In this document: positions 16,590 to 26,700 of the stretch, in pieces
Layout of the letters: every line of letters begins with the position of its first letter
Position numbering within the stretch: position 1 is the first letter of the stretch
NCBI GenBank assembly: GCA_903932145.1
Contig: CAIZFE010000100.1
Coordinates: 1 to 64,000 of the forward strand
DNA: 64,000 nt
Reading direction: 5' to 3'
From: an uncultured Rhodopila sp.
GTDB lineage: Bacteria; Pseudomonadota; Alphaproteobacteria; Acetobacterales; Acetobacteraceae
Notes under the pieces: generated by a model
What the model was told of the DNA's origin: nothing
What the model saw: only the letters and a program-made list of their open reading frames with translations
Databases searched by the model: none
Translations under genes and position numbers: made by a program

Positions 16590-17630
16590 ATGGAAAAGAA
16601 CAAGGCCCTTGACGCCGCAATGGCGCAAATCGAACGCGCCTTCGGTAAAGGCTCGATCATGCGCATGGGCGCGCGCGCCGGAGACGAGCAGCACGAAGTC
16701 ATCCCATCCGGCTCGCTCGGGCTCGATTTGGCGCTTGGTATTGGTGGCTTGCCGCGCGGCCGTATCGTGGAGATTTACGGTCCGGAGAGTTCCGGCAAAA
16801 CCACTCTGGCGCTGCATGCCATCGCCGAGGCCCAGAAGCGCGGCGGAACCTGCGCCTTCATCGACGCGGAGCACGCGCTGGACCCGACCTATGCGCGCAA
16901 ACTGGGTGTGGACGTGGACAACCTGTTGATCAGCCAGCCGGACGCGGGCGAACAGGCGCTGGAAATCGCCGATACGCTGGTTCGCTCCGGCGCGATCGAC
17001 GTTCTGGTGGTGGATAGCGTTGCCGCCCTGGTGCCACGCGCCGAGTTGGAAGGCGAAATGGGCGACAGCCACATGGGCCTGCACGCAAGGCTCATGAGCC
17101 AGGCACTGCGCAAAATCACCGGCAGCGTCAGCCGCAGCAACTGCATGCTGATCTTCCTGAATCAGATCCGCATGAAGATCGGCGTGATGTTCGGCAATCC
17201 GGAGACGACGACCGGCGGCAATGCACTGAAATTCTACGCGTCCGTCCGCCTGGAAATCCGCCGTATCGGCCAGATCAAGGAGCGTGAGGAGGTCGTGGGC
17301 AACCAGACCCGCGTCAAAGTGGTTAAAAACAAGCTCGCGCCACCGTTCCGCCAGGTTGAGTTCGACATCATGTATGGTGAGGGCATCAGCAAGGTCGGCG
17401 AATTGCTCGACCTTGGCGTGAAGGCCGCAATTGTGGAAAAGTCCGGCGCATGGTTCAGCTACGACAGTCAGCGCATCGGACAGGGACGGGAGAATGCGAA
17501 ACAGTTCCTCCGCGAGCACAAATCCATGGCGGACGCGATCGAGGCGAAGGTGCGGGAGTCCTCGGGCGTCATCGCGAACACGATGCTGGCTGCCCCCGAT
17601 GACAACGAGGAAGCCGAAGCGGCTGAATGA
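16590..17630 (+). CDS. recA: recombinase RecA
   Basis: RecA polymerises on single-stranded DNA, catalyses strand exchange and triggers LexA self-cleavage. The Walker [10 protein letters not shown], Walker [11 protein letters not shown], the L1/L2 loops ([20 protein letters not shown] and [19 protein letters not shown]) and a C-terminal acidic tail are intact. ATG 16590 (346 residues) is preferred because AAGGAAG lies 7 bases upstream and [21 protein letters not shown] matches family N-termini. ATG 16533 would add 19 residues with only a weak site. The 3' end overlaps the next gene. Confidence 0.98.
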   Translation: MEKNKALDAAMAQIERAFGKGSIMRMGARAGDEQHEVIPSGSLGLDLALGIGGLPRGRIVEIYGPESSGKTTLALHAIAEAQKRGGTCAFIDAEHALDPTYARKLGVDVDNLLISQPDAGEQALEIADTLVRSGAIDVLVVDSVAALVPRAELEGEMGDSHMGLHARLMSQALRKITGSVSRSNCMLIFLNQIRMKIGVMFGNPETTTGGNALKFYASVRLEIRRIGQIKEREEVVGNQTRVKVVKNKLAPPFRQVEFDIMYGEGISKVGELLDLGVKAAIVEKSGAWFSYDSQRIGQGRENAKQFLREHKSMADAIEAKVRESSGVIANTMLAAPDDNEEAEAAE

Positions 17631-18057
17631 TTCGATCCTGCCCGATGTCGCGCTGACAGACGGCGACCATGAACTGATTGCGGCCGCGAATGCTGTGCTG
17701 GAGGTCCATTACCGGCCCTTCTGGCACATGGTCGCGGCCGCGATTCGCTCCAGGGATGGCCGGATATGGACCGGCGTGCATATCGGGACGACGGTCGGAC
17801 GATTATCGGTCTGTGCCGAGGCGGTGGCCTTCGGACGAGCGGTGCTGGACGGCGACGGAACCATCCAAACGGCGGTCGCCGTCAGGCACCCAAAGCCCGA
17901 GGAGGAAAACCGCGAACTCGCGGTGGTTGCTCCCTGTGGGGCCTGCCGGGAGATGATCCTGGACCACGCGCCCCAGGCATCGATCATCGTCAAGGACGCC
18001 GGCGTCCTGATCAAACTTCCGATCAGGACGTTATTGCCGTTACCCTATCGACGGTAA
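17599..18057 (+). CDS. cytidine deaminase-like zinc hydrolase
   Basis: The protein of about 152 residues has the nucleoside-deaminase zinc motifs [12 protein letters not shown] (C-A-E) and PCGACREMI (PCGxCR). It also has the family HIGTTVG segment in place of the usual N-terminal substrate loop. It probably hydrolyses cytidine or a related aminopyrimidine nucleoside. No start codon lies between the recA stop and the first conserved residues. ATG 17599, inside the end of recA (32-base overlap), is therefore proposed, implying coupling to recA translation. It is shorter and more diverged than Escherichia coli Cdd and may belong to a side branch such as blasticidin-S-deaminase-like enzymes. Confidence 0.8.
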   Translation: MTTRKPKRLNDSILPDVALTDGDHELIAAANAVLEVHYRPFWHMVAAAIRSRDGRIWTGVHIGTTVGRLSVCAEAVAFGRAVLDGDGTIQTAVAVRHPKPEEENRELAVVAPCGACREMILDHAPQASIIVKDAGVLIKLPIRTLLPLPYRR

Positions 18058-18060
18058 GTC

Positions 18061-19713
18061 TCAGGTTTCGCCGCCATTGCGATGTGAAAATGCTGTCTCC
18101 GCGCTGGTCATGAATTCCAGCAAAGCGGTCTGACCGTCCTCGGTCGCCCGCTTTGCGCGCAGGATGGCGTTGGCGATGTCGCCAGGATCGGCAACACGCT
18201 CCGACCATGCACCCAGATCTTTGGCAAGGTTGGCATATCTGCCGCCAAGATCACGTGCTTTATGTTTCTCATGCGACAGCTTCATATGCGGAATTTCGAT
18301 CGCCATCGTGCTGTTGTTCAGCACGATCGTCAGGCTCGGTATTCCCGCACGGACGGCGGTTTCAAGATCCAGTCCGGTCATGCCGAACGCCGCGTCGCCC
18401 ATGAAGTTGACGCAGAATTTATCCGGCGCGGCGACCTTCGCGCCGATGATCAAACCCAGACCGGTGCCGAGCTGATGCGATTTACCCCAGCCCAGATACC
18501 CGCGGGGTCGAGTGGCGCGATAAAACGGCAACAATTGGTCGCGGGGACTGCCGGAATCGTGGGTCACGATCGCTCCGGCCGGATCGACCACGCGAATAAA
18601 CTCTGACATGACGCGATATGGCGTCATCGGTGTCTCGGTACTGGTCAATTTCGCATGCCAGCGCGCCAGCCATGCTTCCCGTTCCGCCGCCAATTCGGCC
18701 GCCGGAGACCGGTTGAGAATCTTCCCGCCCAAACGATCCTTAACCGCGGCAATCAGGCAAATCAGTGTGAGTTTGGCGTCTCCGAGCAGCGCAACCTCGG
18801 TCTGGTAGGATTTGTGCAAATCGCGGGAGTCATTTGTCGCGTGAATGATCGGGACATTCCGGGGCAAAGTCGGCGTCGTTAGCGGATGTTTGGTAAAGCC
18901 GCAGCCGATTCCGAAAATCAGATCGGTCTTCTTATGCAGGAACAAACGGCCCGGCCCGTTGAACGTATTGCCGCCGGAACCCAGGGCCAGGGGATGATCC
19001 TCGGGGAACGCGCTTTTACCGTCCACCGTCGTCATGACCGGCGCCTGGAGAAGATCCGCGAGTTCAGTCAGTTCATCGGACGCCTCAGCGTACAAAACGC
19101 CTTGGCCGGCCAGGATCATGGGATGCGACGCAGCGAGCAGAAGCTTGGCTGCCGCATCGACGTCCTGATGGTTGGGAGCGGAGATTGTGGGAGGGACGGG
19201 CCGGTAGGATGCTGCGTCCTCGCCCGCGTCGAGATCGACGATGTCGCGGGGGACTTCCACCATCACCGGCCCCGGACGGCCGTTTCGCAGCGCATTGAAC
19301 GCCCGGCGCATCGCCGATGTCGTTGCGTGCGGAACGATGATTTCCTCGGCCTGCTTGGTCACCGAGGCGTAGGTGCGATTGGAACTGAATGTCGGGAAGA
19401 TCTGAGATTGATCGCGGGCATGCGCCAGCGGCAGGAACAACACCGGGACGCTGTCTGAGAACGTCGTCGCGATTCCGGGAAATGCGTTCTCGGACCCTGG
19501 TCCGTATTGCATCATGAAGACGCCCGGGGGCTTGCCGTTGGTCACCCGAGCGAAGCCATCCGCCATATCGACGCCGACGCGTTCCTGGCGGCAGATGATG
19601 GGGCGGATGCCGGCGGCGACCGCGTTCTCGATCAGGGATGTCGTTGGGAAGCAGAACAGGGTTGAAACCCCCTCGCGCTTCAGGACTTCAACGATGGCAT
19701 CGGCGGTTCGCAT
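18061..19713 (-). CDS. thiamine diphosphate-dependent enzyme, acetolactate-synthase-like
   Basis: A 550-residue three-domain ThDP enzyme. The N-terminal PYR domain has the catalytic Glu in ICRQERVGVDMADGFAR. The middle domain includes HPMILAGQGVLYA. The C-terminal PP domain has the Mg-ThDP motif GDAAFGMTGLDLETAVRAG followed by SLTIVLNN. No regulatory subunit gene is nearby. The family includes acetolactate synthase, benzoylformate decarboxylase and oxalyl-CoA decarboxylase, and the substrate cannot be assigned. ATG 19713 has GGGGAA upstream. It is the first host gene left of the phage block, with the same orientation and 70 bases from it. Confidence 0.88.
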   Translation of the reverse strand: MRTADAIVEVLKREGVSTLFCFPTTSLIENAVAAGIRPIICRQERVGVDMADGFARVTNGKPPGVFMMQYGPGSENAFPGIATTFSDSVPVLFLPLAHARDQSQIFPTFSSNRTYASVTKQAEEIIVPHATTSAMRRAFNALRNGRPGPVMVEVPRDIVDLDAGEDAASYRPVPPTISAPNHQDVDAAAKLLLAASHPMILAGQGVLYAEASDELTELADLLQAPVMTTVDGKSAFPEDHPLALGSGGNTFNGPGRLFLHKKTDLIFGIGCGFTKHPLTTPTLPRNVPIIHATNDSRDLHKSYQTEVALLGDAKLTLICLIAAVKDRLGGKILNRSPAAELAAEREAWLARWHAKLTSTETPMTPYRVMSEFIRVVDPAGAIVTHDSGSPRDQLLPFYRATRPRGYLGWGKSHQLGTGLGLIIGAKVAAPDKFCVNFMGDAAFGMTGLDLETAVRAGIPSLTIVLNNSTMAIEIPHMKLSHEKHKARDLGGRYANLAKDLGAWSERVADPGDIANAILRAKRATEDGQTALLEFMTSAETAFSHRNGGET

Positions 19714-19783
19714 GCGACGGTTCCCCAGTTTTCTTGGATGGGGATCAGCGTAGGCGAGGCGGCCCTGAAGAGGAAGACGCGGC

Positions 19784-21856
19784 TTACGTCGGGGAGTCCG
19801 ACAAAGGAATTCCTGAGAACGTGGCCGCAAGCGGGCAGTCGAGGATCCAGCCTGTCCCAAGATCGGTGCCGGCATTCCAACCGGCAGGCAAAGTCATCGC
19901 CGAGAAATTGTCGGTTACCGCGTTGCCACGTCCGATTTGAACCGGTCCGAGCGGGTAAAACAACTGGCATGCACTGGAAGCGTTCTGTAGGGCGCTGGCC
20001 AGGACAATCTGCAAATGGGTGGCATCCAGCCGTTGACAGGAAATCGCTGGGACGATCGTTCCGTCATTGCCGGGGGTGCCCCCGACCATGACGGCAAAGC
20101 CGATACCGGTCGCGGCTTGCAAGGGCACCTTCAGATCGTTTCCGGCATCAGGGACAACGGTAATAATCAGCGTCGTACTGGACTGTCGATACACATGGCC
20201 GATCGACGGGCCACCGGCATGTGGCAAGGCGGCGGGCAGGGCCGATATCGAATCGCCATAATCGCCGGCCAGTAGTGTTCGCGCAACGACCGGGGCGGCC
20301 AGCATGGCAAATCGCTGATTGTCGGCGCTGTCCCGGTGCGAGGCGTCTCCACCCATGGCAATGCCGGTCGCCAGGCTCCACGATGACCCACGCGGGTTGC
20401 TGTCGCTGGTCTGACGATTTCCGATGACGACGTTTGCAGTTGTGTTCGATGCTATGCTTTGAACAGCCTGGCGATGCATTGTGATTCCATCCGCCGACCC
20501 GTACGGTATGGCGTTCCACCAAACCAACGGAATTTTGTTGGTGGTATCACCGAGCATCGCGCGCAGCAGTGACAGAAAGCGAAGGGCGGCGGCTTGAAAG
20601 GTGGGGCCTTCACTGTATTGGCGAAGGCTGTCGGTTTCGTTCCATGGCCAGATGATCGCACAGATATCGGATACGTCCTCGGCGGGAAGCCCGGCGAGGG
20701 CCTGCTGCACAGCCAGCCCGTCTGCGCCTAATGACCAACCTGTCGGACTCGATCCGTCTCCGGGGTCCTGCAAGAAGCTGCCGGGATAGTTTGCGCCCGC
20801 AACCGCATAGATGCCGTTTCCACTCTGCATCGTAAAGCTCGTTGCGCTTCCGGTGGTGGCCAGTATGTTGTAAGCTAACGCGCCCACATGCCAGGCCACA
20901 CCCCGAACCAATAGGGAAGCCGCGCCGTCATTCATCGAATAGTTGATGGCATTCGATTGGCCATTGACAATGAAATAGAGTCCCTTGCGCGCGCCACGCA
21001 CCCAGCGCCGCGCATAGGCCGTGACCGACGCGACGTCCTGGTCAGACAAAGTCCGGTTCCACAACGCCGCCTCGTGAAGCCAGCATTGAGCGGCACCTTG
21101 TAAGGTTCCATCGTGCAGCAGAATGACGGGCCCCGAAATGGTTCCCGGAGCCCATGGTACCGACTGTGCAACGCGAACGCTATCGAGCCATAGGTCGGCG
21201 CCCGATGTAGGCGAATAACGAATGATGATGGAGTGCGTATGCCGCCGAGCCATGGTCGCATTGACAATGACCTGGGAGGCGCCGGGAAACAGAACCAGCC
21301 GGTTGGCGCCCCCTTGACTGTCCACCTGTAGAATTGCTCGGGAGCCGATCGTGAGCAGCGTGATTGGATTGGCATCAACGCTGGTGCCTTGTCTCCAGTT
21401 GGGGCGCGACCACACCAGAAACCATGTCCAACTTGCAGCGGCACTTGGTGTCGAGCCGGGCAATTGCCATCCCGCGTTCGGGTCCAGCGCTGGCTGTAGT
21501 AAACCGGTGGTTGCCACCGGGTAGCCGGCGCCCCCCAGTAATCCCGACAGATGCGGGGCCCCCTGAGGAAGGTTCGAATCCGTCACGCTGTAAAACGGCT
21601 GAAGGTTGCCGCCGTTGCCGGACAAGTCGATAAGCGCAGTTACGGGCGAGTTCCAAACGGTATTCGCGGTATTCGCGGGTCCCAGGAGGGCGCTTGGGAT
21701 ACTGGAATCCCACCACCCCGCGTTCCCGGACACGGTCGCGGCTAATGACTGGGCTGTTCCCGCCGGACTGGCGGCAGTCATCAGCGGGGCGTAAAGGGCC
21801 AGCCGATTGCCGCCGACGCCCATCGCGTGACCCGGGCTAACGAACACGAGGCTCAT
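19784..21856 (-). CDS. tail tip protein with LamG-like and SGNH-esterase-like domains
   Basis: A 690-residue phage-type protein. Residues about 65-285 look like a concanavalin/LamG-type sheet domain (LIDLSGNGGNLQPFY, ADLWLDSVRVA, EAALWNRTLSDQDV). Next comes FIVNGQSNA (GQSN at 299-302, block I of sialate or acetylxylan esterases), IIWPWNETDS (about 401-410) and a late GGDASHRDS with Asp504 and His507 as candidate triad members. The C-terminal 140 residues look like a beta sandwich. It would act outside the cell, removing O-acetyl groups from a surface polysaccharide (inference). It is the last gene of the fibre cassette. It lacks the anchor domain of the two fibres before it. Confidence 0.75.
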   Translation of the reverse strand: MSLVFVSPGHAMGVGGNRLALYAPLMTAASPAGTAQSLAATVSGNAGWWDSSIPSALLGPANTANTVWNSPVTALIDLSGNGGNLQPFYSVTDSNLPQGAPHLSGLLGGAGYPVATTGLLQPALDPNAGWQLPGSTPSAAASWTWFLVWSRPNWRQGTSVDANPITLLTIGSRAILQVDSQGGANRLVLFPGASQVIVNATMARRHTHSIIIRYSPTSGADLWLDSVRVAQSVPWAPGTISGPVILLHDGTLQGAAQCWLHEAALWNRTLSDQDVASVTAYARRWVRGARKGLYFIVNGQSNAINYSMNDGAASLLVRGVAWHVGALAYNILATTGSATSFTMQSGNGIYAVAGANYPGSFLQDPGDGSSPTGWSLGADGLAVQQALAGLPAEDVSDICAIIWPWNETDSLRQYSEGPTFQAAALRFLSLLRAMLGDTTNKIPLVWWNAIPYGSADGITMHRQAVQSIASNTTANVVIGNRQTSDSNPRGSSWSLATGIAMGGDASHRDSADNQRFAMLAAPVVARTLLAGDYGDSISALPAALPHAGGPSIGHVYRQSSTTLIITVVPDAGNDLKVPLQAATGIGFAVMVGGTPGNDGTIVPAISCQRLDATHLQIVLASALQNASSACQLFYPLGPVQIGRGNAVTDNFSAMTLPAGWNAGTDLGTGWILDCPLAATFSGIPLSDSPT

Positions 21857-21859
21857 GTT

Positions 21860-23725
21860 CTACTGCACCGTGAAAGGACTGGAACTGACCGTTGATGCAC
21901 TGCCGTCGAGGCCCTCGGCCCAGGCATACCAGGTTCCGGCGGTTGCCGGTGTCGTCACATATGCGCCCCACAGGTCGGTATTGACCGCCAATGCCGCGGT
22001 CCAGCTTGTTGGCGGCGTCGTGGCGGACGGCGAAAAGCCGAACTGCACCGGCGACGAAGCGGGCGATACATGGGCATTGACGCCAATCGCCCCACTTCCG
22101 TGCGTGTAGGTTCCGCTGGGGGTTACGTTCCAGGTGATCGAACTCACCGATTGCGATGCGCTCTGCGTGGTGGCAGTGACCGTCACGGACGCTGGACCCA
22201 CCCCGGTGGTGTTTATCCCGATGACAGAGAAATCGTAGCCTGTTGCCGCCTGCAGGCCCGAAATGACCTGTGCGGTGTCGGTGATGCCGGTGATTTGCGT
22301 CCAGCTTGTGGTGCCGCTTACCCGGTATTGAGCGGTAAAGCTCGTGGCCGCGGTGGTCCCGGTTTGGGCAGACCATGTGAGGTGCACGGCGGTGCTTGAC
22401 GTCGCGGTGGCGGTAAGCCCGGTGACCTGTGAGGGAACCGTTGACGTTGCGCTGGCGGTCACGACGGTCAGCTCCGAGGACGCCGCGCCGAGACCGCCCG
22501 CGTTTTGTGCCGCCACTTCGATGTCGTAGCTCGTGGATGGCAGCAGAGCGGTGATCTGATATGTCGTTGCGGCCACAACTGGCGCACTGCTGGTCCAGGA
22601 AGTCGATCCGGTTTGTCGGAACTGGACGATATAGGACGACACAGCACCACCGCTTGATGGAGCCTGCCAGGAGACCGTGATCGTCGTGGATGTCGTGCCC
22701 GCACCGGAGACGCCACTCACTTGCCCGGGTGGCGCGATAACCGATGCGGTTCCGGGCATAGCCGCGAATGCGATGGTGCCCCCGGACCAGGTGACGCAAG
22801 ACAGCGTTGCGGATTGCCACGGTGCGAGCGTGTAGCTACCATTGGACGAGACGAAGCCGGAGCTCAGGGTGATATTGCCGGAACTTGCGTTAATGACCGA
22901 GCAGCAAAACCCGCTGCCCATGTTATTGGTCAAAGCCGTCAATGTGACCGACTGACTGCAAATCAGCGTCCGTCCATTATGAACAGTGGTATCCAGCGTC
23001 GTATTGGTTGTTATTTCGACAATGGGTTCTTTATAGGTCGCTATTTGGGCGGCTATCCACACCCATATCGCGCCGAACGTCTGCCTGGTCATGACATTGC
23101 TGCCCTGGGCAGTCCAGATCGTGTCCGAGTCCGCCGCCGGCATCGCGGCCTGTGCCTGGTCGATCGTCACGCCGCCGAGAAGGTTGCTGTAGGCGATGGC
23201 GCTGGCAGTGCCGGCGTGGCTGACGGGGACCAGGTCCTGCGCGGCCAGGGAAGAAATGACCTGTAATGACCCAATGGAACTCCCCGATAGGGCGATGCCG
23301 CTGCCGGTGATCGATCCTGTCGCGGAGATAACGCCATTGCCGTCGATCGCGATGTTCGAACCGGCTGAGAATAAGCCGCGAAGCGCCGATGCCTGCATCA
23401 GCATCGGGCTGCCATTGTTGGAGATCACCAAATCGGAACCCGGAACCAGACCCGTCGTCAACGGGAATGCCGCATGATCCAGTCCGTTGGCAGCCAGGGT
23501 CCCGCTGGATAGTGCCATTCCCAAACCGACCTGAACTGATTCCGGCCCGCCTGATCCGACGCTCGTTCTGCCAAGCAGCGATGGCGGTGCAACGATAATG
23601 GCTGGCTGCATCGAGGCGAGCAGGGTGCCAACCGATGTCGCCCGGGCGGCGCCGGCCTGACTGATGGGCATCTCATCGGCCGCGGATACCGAAGTCGCTA
23701 TTGGTAGCTGGGAAATCGTTGGCAT
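21860..23725 (-). CDS. tail fibre with two fibronectin type III domains
   Basis: A 621-residue Ser/Thr/Gly-rich fibre. Its first 40 residues (MPTISQLPIATSVSAADEMP, then ISQAGAAR) match the start of the 1127-residue fibre upstream, so both probably use the same attachment module. A central beta-rich part (about 230-325) resembles a small fibre knob. Two FN3 domains follow (about 332-424 and 430-521, each with SW...A and Y...V.A.N..G patterns), then a C-terminal beta domain (about 530-621). Its stop is 3 bases before the esterase-like gene. Surface adhesion is likely. Confidence 0.78.
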   Translation of the reverse strand: MPTISQLPIATSVSAADEMPISQAGAARATSVGTLLASMQPAIIVAPPSLLGRTSVGSGGPESVQVGLGMALSSGTLAANGLDHAAFPLTTGLVPGSDLVISNNGSPMLMQASALRGLFSAGSNIAIDGNGVISATGSITGSGIALSGSSIGSLQVISSLAAQDLVPVSHAGTASAIAYSNLLGGVTIDQAQAAMPAADSDTIWTAQGSNVMTRQTFGAIWVWIAAQIATYKEPIVEITTNTTLDTTVHNGRTLICSQSVTLTALTNNMGSGFCCSVINASSGNITLSSGFVSSNGSYTLAPWQSATLSCVTWSGGTIAFAAMPGTASVIAPPGQVSGVSGAGTTSTTITVSWQAPSSGGAVSSYIVQFRQTGSTSWTSSAPVVAATTYQITALLPSTSYDIEVAAQNAGGLGAASSELTVVTASATSTVPSQVTGLTATATSSTAVHLTWSAQTGTTAATSFTAQYRVSGTTSWTQITGITDTAQVISGLQAATGYDFSVIGINTTGVGPASVTVTATTQSASQSVSSITWNVTPSGTYTHGSGAIGVNAHVSPASSPVQFGFSPSATTPPTSWTAALAVNTDLWGAYVTTPATAGTWYAWAEGLDGSASTVSSSPFTVQ

Positions 23726-23751
23726 TTATGCTCTCAACTAAAAAATGGCAA

Positions 23752-26700
23752 CTACGCTGCGACGACTGAGCCGCCACATGAAGAAATCCAATGCTGGCCG
23801 TCGAAAAATACTTCGACCCCGGTTCCCGATCCGGATGCTTCGCCGGGTTTTCTTCCGTTTGAAGCGAAGGCCTTGGCACCTGCCACGACTCCGTTAGGGA
23901 GTGCCGCTACCGCATATGACGGCAGGACGATCGGTCCCAAAAACGTGGGTGAAACGATGTTTGTCCAGAAAATCTCGTGCCAGAATGTGCCGCTGTCCGA
24001 AATGATATGGTAGCGGTCGTTGGCATGGAGGGTGACCGTACCAGTCTCGATTGCATCACCTGCGTGCGGGACAATGTGAACGGTGCATGTGCCGATAACG
24101 GAAAAAGTAAATCCGGTCCCGACGGTCACCGAATTGACGGGAGGCAGTGTGATGGTAAAGGTGGATGAACCGACCAGGAAGATGATCTGCCCCGAAATAT
24201 AATTCGGAATGGTCACGGAACTTGAATAGACCTGACCCCATCCGACCGATATGCCCTTTCCGACGGGATAGGACAGTGACCCTTGGTGCCACCACAGGGC
24301 GTTTGTAGCGCCGTCATACGCTAATCTGTTGCTGTTGGTGCCCTCAAAGGCGATGGCCTGGCCCGCTGACATTTTGATGACGGGGGCGTTGTTGATCGCC
24401 TGAGCATAAGTAGAGTCAAGAACCGCGTTTGAAAAAGGTACGCCTATACCGAACACTGTCTTCGCGCTTCCCGTGGACCCTCCTGCGAGATAGACGCCGA
24501 TGATATTAGCGACTTCGACAGGCGGGCCGGACTGGTTGTGTTGGCCGATGACCAGGCTTTGAATGGTGCGGCAGTTCGCGTCATCCAACCCGTTGCCGAA
24601 CCAGTCCATTTCGATCGTGAGCGACGCGTTGGTCACACTCGATGGCTGCCCGGTGGTATCATGGTATTCGATGCAGGCGCCCCAAAGCTGCGGCTGCGGC
24701 AGAAACTGACCGTTCGATCCCGCGGTCGCCGATTGCCGCAGCGTTTGGATGTAACGGCCGACATGTTGCGCCGGGGTGGCAGCCGTGGGGGTTTGTGTGC
24801 CAACCCAGATCAGCCGGTCCAGACCGCCCCACACATAATTGCCGGGGCTGCTGTAGATGATCGTATCGGAGCGGACGTTCGTGATGACATTCCCGTTGGC
24901 GCCGCCGCTGTGGTTGACGATATAGGACGATTGATTCACCGAGAAATCAGTCGGCTGTGAAGCGCCTTGAGAGACCGTGAGGCCAGACGGGGTATTTCCG
25001 GCGACAAAGCCGGGCAGGACGAAGGCAACCGGACCGCCTCCGGTTGGAATGGCCGCGGCCAGGGGCGTCCCATCGGACAGAGTGGTTCCGTCCACGATCC
25101 ATTTGACGCGCTTGGTCAGGGCGATCCCCCAGGTCCCCGGCTGTTGCACCACGGTGGTTCCATTGGGTACATAAATCGTGGCGCCGGCGGCGGCAGCCTG
25201 GTAGGCAGCTTTGAAAGCCGCCGTGTCGTCGGTGGCTCCATCCAATCGAGCATTATAAGGCGGCATCTTGATATTGATGATGCCAACGTTATTGGGGTTG
25301 GCATCGACGTATGACTTCGTCGCGGCTTGCAGGGGTGAAGATGGTAAACCTGCAAGCGTGAGTGCGCCGGTCAAACTGCCTCCGCCCAACGGCAGGGCGG
25401 TTGCAACCTGACTATCGACATACAGCTTGGTTGCCGCGTGCGGCGCAGCGGTCGGGGCTGTGGCCAGGGACAGCAATCCGGTGAGCGATCCGCCCGTGTA
25501 AGGCAGGGCGGTGGCGACCTGATTGTCCACGTACCGTTTCGTCGCCGCTTGGGTTGGGGTGATTGGGTCCGCCCCAAGCGAAAGCGCCCCTGTGAGGCTG
25601 CCACCCGTTACAGGCAACGCAGTGAGTACTTGACTATCGACGTAATTCTTTGTCGCGGCCTGGCTTGTCAGGACGGGATCCGATGCCAGGATAAGCGGCC
25701 CTGTGAGTGTGTCGCCTGTTCGGGAAACCCTGGTGTCAACGTATTGTTTTGTTGCGGCCTGTGTGGCCGTTACGGGATTGCCGGCGAGCACGACCGCACC
25801 GGAGAATGTTGCACCAGCGGGCGTTATCGCATTGGCGAATTGGGCATCGATATATTGCTTTGTCGCTGCCTGGAACGGCGCGGTTGGGGTGCCAGCCAAA
25901 TAAAGGGCACCGGTCAACGTGTCGCCCGCCTTGCTGACATGCAAGTCAACATATTGCTTGGTCGCCGCCTGTAATGGCGCAGCGGGATCCGTCGCCAACA
26001 GTAGGGCACCGGTCATCGACGATCCACTGCGCGTTACTGCCGCAGCAGCCTGCACGTCCACGTAATTCTTGGTAGCCGCCTGTGATGCCAGGGTAGGGTC
26101 GGACGCGAGGCTGAGTGAGCCGGTCAGCGAATCGCCAGTCCGCAGCAGTCTCTGATCGACGTACTGCTTCGTTGCTGCCTGTGCACTGGCGGTTGGATCC
26201 GACGCCAGGTAGAGGCTGCCAGATAACGTTCCGCCGGCTTGCGGCAGCGATCCTGACACCTTTGTGTCCACGTAGTTTTTGGTGGCGGCCTGGAACGCGG
26301 TCACGGGGTCCGCTGCAAGGCTAAGAATGCCCGATAATGTATCGCCGGTGCGGGCCAATTTGAGGTCCGCATAGTGTTTGGTCGATGCCTGTAGCGAGAT
26401 GGTTGGATCGGCGCTGAGCAGCAAAGGCCCGGAAAGAGATCCGCCAGCCGTAGCCAATGCGTTGGCGCCGATCGAATCCGAGTAGCCCTTTGTCGCCGCA
26501 TCGAGCTGATGCTGAGGCGAACCGGACAGGGTCAGTACGCCCGACAAGGAACCGCCGCTCATCGGTAGCACTGTGGCCATACGCTGATCGACATAGGCTT
26601 TGTTCGCGGCCTGCGGCGCACTGACCGGCATGGCGGCCAGCGTGAGGTTGCCGGACATTGTGCCACCGGCCAGCGGTAACATGTTGGCGGCCAGACGGCC

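Noticed and set aside
17431-17598. Longer N-terminal reading of the deaminase inside recA
   Set aside because: The extra residues are Ser/Arg-rich out-of-frame translation of recA with no deaminase similarity.
19714-19783. Possible left attachment site of the phage-like block
   Set aside because: No direct repeat of the right edge (43999-44238) and no tRNA end is visible.
25303-26673. Regular repeats with about 100-base period that might suggest a CRISPR-like array
   Set aside because: The units are in frame, translate to AATKxYVD fibre repeats, and have no short constant repeat with unique spacers.
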